From: Acinetobacter oleivorans DR1
Lineage (GTDB): Bacteria > Pseudomonadota > Gammaproteobacteria > Pseudomonadales > Moraxellaceae
Reading direction: 5' to 3'
Assembly (NCBI RefSeq): GCF_000196795.1
Contig: NC_014259.1
Location: 3,906,001 to 3,970,000 of the forward strand
DNA length: 64,000 nucleotides
The notes beneath the pieces were generated by a model. It had not been told where the DNA came from. It searched no databases and saw only the letters and a program-made list of their open reading frames with translations. How positions within the stretch are numbered: the first letter of the stretch is position 1; every line of letters starts with the position of its first letter. Made by a program: the position numbers and the translations under genes. Positions 58,207-64,000 of this stretch are shown in pieces.

Positions 58207-58967
58207 ATCCTGTATTAATTCAGCTTGAGCAGGTTTCTGTTCATCGTGATGATCGGGAAATTTTAAAAAAAGTTGATTTTGCTCTACATCAAAATGAAAT
58301 TGTGTCTTTAATCGGACCAAATGGTGCTGGTAAATCAACACTGATTAAAGTTCTACTTGGTATTCTCCAACCGAGTAGCGGACGTATTGTTAATTATAAA
58401 AAACTGAAAATGGCGTATGTGCCACAAAAATTTAATCCTTCACACAGTCTACCTTTGCGTGTGCAGGATTTACTTGATTTAGAAAAGTGCAGCCCTGCCC
58501 TTCGTCAGGAAATTATTCAAGACACAGGTATCTCAAAGTTACAACAATCAAAAGTACAACAACTTTCTGGGGGTGAGCGCCAACGCGTATTACTAGCGCG
58601 AGCCCTACTTCGTCAGCCAGATATTTTAGTTCTTGACGAACCGATGCAAGGTTTAGACATTCAGTCAGAAGCTGAACTTTATGATTATGTCCGTAGTCTG
58701 CCAGAACGATATGGTTGTGCAATCTTAATTGTTTCTCATGACTTACAATGGGTGATGGAAGGAACACACCGCGTAGTTTGTTTGAATAAACATATTTGCT
58801 GTAGTGGGTTACCCGAGAATATTCAACAACATCCTGAATATCAGGCTATCTTTGGAACTCAACGGGTTTTCTATCAACATCATCATGATCATTGCGCTCA
58901 CGGTGATGCAGCACACCCCTGCCCTCATAATGACCGTCCTCACATCCACCCAGAACCGGAAGCTTAA
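58179..58967 (+). CDS. znuC: Zinc ABC transporter ATP-binding protein
   Basis: A 262-residue ABC ATPase. Walker A GPNGAGKS is at about 46-53, the signature LSGGERQRV and LVLDEP follow. The last 30 residues form a His-rich tail (QHHHDHCAHGD, HPCPHND) that may bind zinc. The chosen ATG overlaps the end of zur by 28 bp, so translation is probably coupled; a later start is possible. Confidence 0.93.
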   Translation: MPTVPHNSLNPVLIQLEQVSVHRDDREILKKVDFALHQNEIVSLIGPNGAGKSTLIKVLLGILQPSSGRIVNYKKLKMAYVPQKFNPSHSLPLRVQDLLDLEKCSPALRQEIIQDTGISKLQQSKVQQLSGGERQRVLLARALLRQPDILVLDEPMQGLDIQSEAELYDYVRSLPERYGCAILIVSHDLQWVMEGTHRVVCLNKHICCSGLPENIQQHPEYQAIFGTQRVFYQHHHDHCAHGDAAHPCPHNDRPHIHPEPEA

Positions 58968-58970
58968 GCC

Positions 58971-59780
58971 ATGATGGAATGGTTACAATTATTGTTGCCC
59001 GCATGGATGATGGGAACTTTGCTGGTGTTTTTAACCGCACCTCTTGGTTGTCTAATGCTTTGGAGACGCATGTCTTTTTTTGCTGACACTATGGCACACG
59101 GAACACTACTTGGAGTTGCTATCGCAGGTGCTTTAAGCCTTCCTCTTTGGCTTGGTGTTGCAGGCACTGCGGTTTTACTGGTCGCAATTTTATGGGCCCT
59201 ACATGACAATCGCTTACCCAATGATGCGCTCTTAGCCTTATGTTCAGCGACATTACTTTGTAGTGGTTTATTATTTATTCAACATGTTCCAAGTTTAAGA
59301 CCTGAGCTTTTAAGTTATTTATTTGGTGACTTGCTCAGCATTGATTGGCCCGACTTACCTGTTTTCACTTTAATCATTGCACTATCGCTCGCAATTCTTT
59401 ACCGCTTTTGGCAACCACAAATACAGTTTGCAATTGATCCAGACATTGCAATTAGTGAAGGGGTAAACGCGAACTGGCAACGTCTTATTTTTATGCTGCT
59501 ATTGGCTTTATTTACTGTATTAGCCTTACGTGCGGTAGGTTCTTTGCTTATGGGTGCATTACTCGTAATACCAGCTTTAAGCGCTCGCCTACTAGCAAAC
59601 TCACCAAAGCAAATGGTCGTTTGGGCATTTGTATTAGCCCAGCTTGGGGTAAGTGTGGGATTATGGTCAAGCGCAGCACTCAATATATCTACAGGCTTGA
59701 GTATTGTTTTATGCATGGCCTTAACTTTCGCTGTTATTTTTATAACTCAAAAGCTAAAAAATCAAACACAGGCGGCCTAA
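58971..59780 (+). CDS. znuB: Zinc ABC transporter permease
   Basis: A 269-residue inner-membrane permease with about eight helices (family 9 ABC-3). MSFFADTMAHGTLLG holds the conserved DxxAH motif. It moves zinc with ZnuC energy. Four bases separate it from znuC. It converges on a LysE gene; a GGCGGCCT / AGGACGCC hairpin overlaps both stop codons. Confidence 0.94.
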   Translation: MMEWLQLLLPAWMMGTLLVFLTAPLGCLMLWRRMSFFADTMAHGTLLGVAIAGALSLPLWLGVAGTAVLLVAILWALHDNRLPNDALLALCSATLLCSGLLFIQHVPSLRPELLSYLFGDLLSIDWPDLPVFTLIIALSLAILYRFWQPQIQFAIDPDIAISEGVNANWQRLIFMLLLALFTVLALRAVGSLLMGALLVIPALSARLLANSPKQMVVWAFVLAQLGVSVGLWSSAALNISTGLSIVLCMALTFAVIFITQKLKNQTQAA

Positions 59781-59781
59781 A

Positions 59782-60408
59782 TTAGGACGCCTGATGAACT
59801 GTACTCAATAATAAAGCTGCACAACTAAACATCACAGCAAAACCCCGATTCAAATATTTTTGCTGTTTAGGAGAGCGAAGTAATCTTAGAACCTTTGATG
59901 CTAGCCCTGTATATCCAGCCATTACAATCAAATCAATCGTAATCATTGTTACAGCCATAATCAGGTACTGTATCCATTGAGGCTTACCCAAATCTAGAAA
60001 CTGGGGTAAAACAGCCAATAGAAATACAATCGCTTTGGGATTGCTAATATTGACCACAAAGCCATTTAGCAATAGCGCAAATACAGATTTATCTCTTTTT
60101 TCTTGTTGGATTTCTATATCTTTTATAGGTGCTGTCCACTGTAAGTAAGCAAGATATAACAAATAAATTACACCGAACCATTTAACAAACTGAAAAGCCA
60201 AGGGTGTCGTTGCAAATAAAACCCCCACACCTGCTGCAACCACCATAATTTGAAGTAGCAAAGCGATTTGCAAACCTATTGCATTCCAATAGCCATGCCT
60301 AAAACCATAGTTTAGACCACTCGACATTGAAGCAATTGCTCCCGCACCCGGTGAGATACTAATAACCCAACAGGCCAACATATAAGCGAACCAAACTTGC
60401 AGAGACAT
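59782..60408 (-). CDS. LysE/RhtB family exporter
   Basis: A 208-residue exporter with about six helices and the RhtB motif SPGAGAIASMSSGLNYGFRHG, as SPGAGAIASMSSG, near residue 19, then NPKAIVFLLAVLPQF. It probably exports amino acids such as threonine or homoserine. The substrate is unknown. Monocistronic and convergent with znuB. Confidence 0.9.
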   Translation of the reverse strand: MSLQVWFAYMLACWVISISPGAGAIASMSSGLNYGFRHGYWNAIGLQIALLLQIMVVAAGVGVLFATTPLAFQFVKWFGVIYLLYLAYLQWTAPIKDIEIQQEKRDKSVFALLLNGFVVNISNPKAIVFLLAVLPQFLDLGKPQWIQYLIMAVTMITIDLIVMAGYTGLASKVLRLLRSPKQQKYLNRGFAVMFSCAALLLSTVHQAS

Positions 60409-60567
60409 AGCAAAAAATAGACTATAAAAGTGGAATTATACTGTTTTATAAAGCTATCTTAGTCAGAATTCAAACAATAAAATCAACAAATAGACTACTA
60501 ACGGCTCTTCGCATCAGGCACAATAATTAAAGCTCATACTAAATTATAATTGAGGAGATACCTTCCA

Positions 60568-61488
60568 ATGACTGCTCAATCTGTCATTTTGCCATTGCCA
60601 TCAGATCATGCTCGCTTCATTGTTCTTCGTTTAAAAGACTTATCAATTGATGAATTAAAAAAACAAATTGGAGCTTTATTTGAAGCACGAGACCGTCTAA
60701 TTACTCAGCATTCTGATGCTCAAATTAAAACAGCAGTCGCTTTTGGTCCTGAACTATGGAAACAGCTCTATTCGCAAACTCCTGTAGGATTTAAACAGCT
60801 TGAGCCAGAACAAGGTGCATTCAACATGCCATCTGTGCCAGCAGATGTACTCATTCATATTGCCAGCATGCGCTCTGATATTTGTTTTGCATTAAGCCAA
60901 GCATTTTTTGAAGGTATTAAAGATAAAGTCGAAGTTCTTGATGAGCGTGTTTGCTTCCGTTATTTCGATGGTCGAGATATTACAGGTTTTATAGACGGTA
61001 CTGAAAACCCTCAGTTCCCAGATGATCGTGCAGAAACAGCTCTTCTACCCGAAGAGGCTGGAGTATTTGCCGATGGTAGTTTCATTTTCGCGCAGCGCTA
61101 TGCACACGACTTAGAAAAATGGAAAAAATTGAAAGTTGATGCGCAAGAAAATGTTATGGGCCGCACCAAACTTGAATCTATTGAATTAGATGATGATGTT
61201 AAGCCAGAAAATGCCCATGTTGCCCGCACTGTTGTTGAGGATGATGAGGGTGAAGAAATGGAAATCTTGCGCCATAGCCTACCTTATGGCGATGGCCGAG
61301 GTGATCAGGGCTTATTTTTCATCGCCTACACTAAAGACCTGAGTATTATTGATGCCATGTTAAAGCGTATGTTCGGTACAAGCGGAGATGGTATTCATGA
61401 CCGTTTATTGCACTTCGTGACCCCACTTGATGGCGCTTATTACTTTGCACCAAGTGAAGAATTATTAGAAGAAATTCTAGAAGACTAA
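60568..61488 (+). CDS. Dyp-type haem peroxidase
   Basis: A 306-residue dye-decolorising peroxidase. The GFIDG motif is at residues 140-144 with catalytic Asp143, and a distal block IAYTKD follows. It binds haem and uses H2O2 to oxidise organic substrates; class B-like. The ATG at 60568 is preceded by GAGGAG about 10 bases upstream; the frame extends six codons further. Its terminator follows. Confidence 0.93.
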   Translation: MTAQSVILPLPSDHARFIVLRLKDLSIDELKKQIGALFEARDRLITQHSDAQIKTAVAFGPELWKQLYSQTPVGFKQLEPEQGAFNMPSVPADVLIHIASMRSDICFALSQAFFEGIKDKVEVLDERVCFRYFDGRDITGFIDGTENPQFPDDRAETALLPEEAGVFADGSFIFAQRYAHDLEKWKKLKVDAQENVMGRTKLESIELDDDVKPENAHVARTVVEDDEGEEMEILRHSLPYGDGRGDQGLFFIAYTKDLSIIDAMLKRMFGTSGDGIHDRLLHFVTPLDGAYYFAPSEELLEEILED

Positions 61489-61492
61489 AAAT

Positions 61493-61522
61493 AAAAAGAG
61501 GAGCATAAAGCTCCTCTTTTTA
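61493..61522. terminator. Bidirectional intrinsic terminator
   Basis: AGAGGAGC-ATAAA-GCTCCTCT stem, A and T runs, between convergent DyP and malic enzyme genes. Confidence 0.93.
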
Positions 61523-61533
61523 TATTCTCATTC

Positions 61534-63231
61534 TTAGAAAGGAATACGCTTATATTTGCGGTATTCAGGTTTCCAGAATGATTGATCAATTTTCTGCTTA
61601 AGTAAATCATCACTAATCGTTACAGCTACACCATCAGCCATAGCGGCTTTCGCAACTTCGAATGCAATAACTCTAGACACTTGTTGAATTTCACCCAACG
61701 GTGGCAACAAATCAGCCTGTGGATCTTTAAGCAATGGAGAACAATTTGCTAAAGCACTACTTGACGCCATTAACATATTTTCAGTAACACGTTTAGCACC
61801 CGATGCCACCACACCTAAGCCAATGCCTGGGAAAATGTATGAGTTATTACACTGAGAAATATTATAAAGTTTGCCATGATGGTTCACTGGAGCAAACGGA
61901 CTACCTGTTGCAATTAATGCTTTGCCTTCAGTCCACTCCACAATATCAGCAGGTACCGCTTCAACACGTGAAGTTGGGTTTGACAATGGCATGACAATTG
62001 GGCGTTCGCAATTTGCCGCTAAGGTCTTAATGATTTCTTCGGTGAACAAACCAGGCTGACCAGAAACACCAATTAACACTGTAGGCTTAGCATTTTTAAC
62101 AACATCAAGTAGTGAAATCACTTCTTCAATATTGCCCCACTGATCAACTACCTCAGCTTTTTGTGCTAACTTACGTTGGAAGTCGAGCAAGTTTGGCTGA
62201 TTCTCAGTGATCAAACCAAAACGGTCTACCATATAAACGCGAGCACGCGCTTCTGCATCGGTTAGACCTTCAGCAACCATTTGAGCAACAATTTGCTCCG
62301 CGATACCACAACCCGCCGAACCTGCACCTAAGAAAGCAATTTTTTGATCTTTTAATTGCTTACCCGCTGCACGACTCGCAGCAATTAAACTGCCAACCGA
62401 TACTGCTGCTGTTCCTTGAATATCATCGTTAAAACAGCAAATTTTATCGCGATATTTTTCTAAAAGTGGCATCGCATTTTTTTGTGCAAAATCTTCAAAC
62501 TGAATTAATGCTTTTGGCCAACGACGCTTCACAGCATCAATCACCATATCTACAAATGCGTAATATTCATCGCCGCTAATACGCGGCTGACGCCAACCCA
62601 TATAGATCGGATCATTTAACAGTTGTGGATTGTTCGTTCCAACATCAATTGTGATTGGTAATGTATAAGCTGGACTAATCCCACCACAAGCTGTGTAAAG
62701 CGAAAGTTTTCCAATAGGAATCCCCATTCCGCCAATACCTTGGTCACCAAGACCTAAGATACGTTCACCATCAGTAATCACGATGACTTTTACATTATTT
62801 TTATTTACGTTCTGCAAAATATCATCAATCACATCACGATCTGGATATGAAATGAAAACACCACGATGACGACGATAGATATCAGAGAAACGCTGACATG
62901 CCTCACCTACTGTTGGGGTGTAAATAATCGGCATCATTTCTTCAAGATGATTTTCGATTAGATGATAGAACAAGGTTTCATTAGTATCTTGGATATTACG
63001 CAGATAGATATGTCGGTTAATATCATCAGTAAAAGCGCAATATTGTTGATAAGAGCGCTGGCTCTGCTCTTCAATAGTTTCAATAATATGGGGGAGTAAA
63101 CCGTGTAAGTTAAAGTTACTTCTTTCTTCTTCAGTGAAAGCAGAACCTTTGTTTAGAAGTGGTAACTCTAAAAGTGTAAAACCTGCATATGGGATATAAA
63201 GGGGATGTTTACTTGGGTGTCCTGATATCAT
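61534..63231 (-). CDS. maeA: NAD-dependent malic enzyme
   Basis: A 565-residue protein, the length of E. coli SfcA/MaeA. It decarboxylates L-malate to pyruvate with NAD+. Motifs: YTPTVGEACQRF near residue 105, the catalytic Lys region, FNDDIQGTAAV (metal site Asp) and GAGSAGCGIAEQI (nucleotide binding). Monocistronic with terminator. Confidence 0.94.
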   Translation of the reverse strand: MISGHPSKHPLYIPYAGFTLLELPLLNKGSAFTEEERSNFNLHGLLPHIIETIEEQSQRSYQQYCAFTDDINRHIYLRNIQDTNETLFYHLIENHLEEMMPIIYTPTVGEACQRFSDIYRRHRGVFISYPDRDVIDDILQNVNKNNVKVIVITDGERILGLGDQGIGGMGIPIGKLSLYTACGGISPAYTLPITIDVGTNNPQLLNDPIYMGWRQPRISGDEYYAFVDMVIDAVKRRWPKALIQFEDFAQKNAMPLLEKYRDKICCFNDDIQGTAAVSVGSLIAASRAAGKQLKDQKIAFLGAGSAGCGIAEQIVAQMVAEGLTDAEARARVYMVDRFGLITENQPNLLDFQRKLAQKAEVVDQWGNIEEVISLLDVVKNAKPTVLIGVSGQPGLFTEEIIKTLAANCERPIVMPLSNPTSRVEAVPADIVEWTEGKALIATGSPFAPVNHHGKLYNISQCNNSYIFPGIGLGVVASGAKRVTENMLMASSSALANCSPLLKDPQADLLPPLGEIQQVSRVIAFEVAKAAMADGVAVTISDDLLKQKIDQSFWKPEYRKYKRIPF

Positions 63232-63727
63232 TGCCTATCTCATTTTCCAGCTTAGAGTAGAGAAAAACACGTTTTTGTATGGTCTCTAAAACTCTTTGTG
63301 CGTATAAGCTTAAGCCTAATTCGTTCAAAATAGATATTTTAAACTGTGATGTTAAAATTGAAGACTATTTAGTTAGAACATGTATAAAATTAAACAATAA
63401 ATATCAGCAACTTAATTATTTTATGTTTTTAAAAAATCTTTTATTATTTTAATTTTAGCGGCCTAAACCATATATTTTAATACTACCATATATTTCCCTA
63501 AGAAATAATGGTGGGTTTTTAGTGTCATTTACTGATTAAAAAACCACAGAAGGCTTGTATTTATTTGTTTTTAGAATAATGAGACAGTCCACCCTGCAAT
63601 ATTCATTTAAAAAATAATACTCAGTAAGTGGCACAAAAAGAATTATTCGAATATTAAATCCACTCCCCTAACTCCTAGGAAATTTGCTATATTTGACGTT
63701 TTTCTGCGACATCTATTTTCGATTGAT
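63232..63727. other. Divergent intergenic region, maeA and argS
   Basis: About 500 AT-rich bases holding the two promoters. It has the direct repeat ACCATATATTT at 63467-63477 and 63485-63495 (18 bp apart). No RNA gene or ORF recognised. Confidence 0.6.
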
Positions 63728-64000
63728 ATGAATACGGCAATACAAGCAGCTCTCGACCATGCAGTGCAAACTCTTCAACAAGAAGGGGTGCTTCCTTCCG
63801 ACTGGAAAAACACAAGCAACTTAACACGCACCAAAGACCGAAGCCATGGCGACTTTGCTTCTAATATTGCCATGATCGGCTCGAAAGCTGCTGGTATGAA
63901 ACCACGTGATTTAGCTGAGAAAGTTCTAGCTGCATTACCAGAAGTTACAGATATCAGCAAAGCTGAAATCGCAGGACCTGGTTTTATTAACTTCTTTTTA
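63728..64000 (+). CDS. argS: Arginyl-tRNA synthetase (3' truncated by window)
   Basis: The N-terminal 91 residues of a class I arginyl-tRNA synthetase. HGDFASNIAMIGSKAAGMKP, written as HGDFASNIAM, is the family N-terminal Add-1 domain signature, and GPGFINFFL closes it. It charges tRNA-Arg with arginine. The gene runs off the right edge without a stop. Divergent from maeA. Confidence 0.95.
   Translation, partial: MNTAIQAALDHAVQTLQQEGVLPSDWKNTSNLTRTKDRSHGDFASNIAMIGSKAAGMKPRDLAEKVLAALPEVTDISKAEIAGPGFINFFL

Overview
The window looks like chromosomal DNA of an Acinetobacter, most probably of the A. baumannii-calcoaceticus complex. Grounds: AT-rich base use, a ParC whose quinolone-determining Ser/Glu fall at residues 84 and 88, the 16S-Ile-Ala-23S-5S rRNA operon, an F-type ATP synthase operon in the order atpIBEFHAGDC, and Acinetobacter-type proteins such as a TorF porin, an OprD-family porin and a Met/His-rich TonB copper receptor. 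It is almost all core chromosome. I found no insertion sequence, prophage, integron, CRISPR array or plasmid gene.

Layout. 1-4.5 kb: end of a catabolic operon (class II aldolase, DapA-family lyase), then TorF and OprD porins around a very AT-rich spacer. 4.5-14.7 kb: mostly minus strand: ppa, MAPEG, fadD, parC, a NiaP-like transporter, TRIC channel, YchJ and TerC/CBS proteins. 15-19.8 kb: plus strand: LOG protein, DHA2 exporter, GH25 muramidase, dinB, RidA. 19.9-26.5 kb: DUF2726 protein, radical-SAM YgiQ, phytase-like lipoprotein, then a MerR regulator divergent from a three-gene operon with a clear MerR promoter. 26.5-29.3 kb: an unannotated structured RNA, a lytic transglycosylase, cysK and an AAC(2')-like acetyltransferase. 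29.4-35 kb: rRNA operon on the minus strand. 35.2-43.7 kb: TetR/MpaB pair, copper uptake cluster, def, LysM protein, dprA, tsaC. 44.1-49.3 kb: EamA transporter, TetR/MFS/AraC efflux locus, glutathione peroxidase, lipoprotein. 49.4-56.6 kb: ATP synthase. 56.7-59.8 kb: zinc uptake (znuA; zur-znuC-znuB) around a Zur box. 59.8-64 kb: LysE exporter, DyP peroxidase, malic enzyme, start of argS.

The main discovery candidate is at about 26,592-26,716: a roughly 120-nt RNA of four consecutive hairpins, each showing a GGA motif in its loop, the last being the intrinsic terminator. About 60 bp upstream of its start lies TGTAAG-N6-CGTACA, a one-mismatch match to the GacA/UvrY/LetA box. This is the architecture of CsrB/RsmY/RsmZ RNAs that sequester CsrA/RsmA. 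I read it as the Gac-Csr regulatory RNA of this Acinetobacter. Secondary candidates are an orphan minus-strand transcript ended by two tandem terminators at 43.7-43.8 kb, a MerR regulator that keeps the CueR-type CX7C loop but not the metal-selecting residue, and several unassigned operators.

The genes fall into working sets: energy (ATP synthase, malic enzyme, pyrophosphatase, FadD), metal homeostasis (Zn by Zur/Znu, Cu by the TonB receptor cluster), DNA topology, uptake and damage tolerance (ParC, DprA, DinB), envelope (porins, muramidase, transglycosylase) and small-molecule efflux, each with local regulators.
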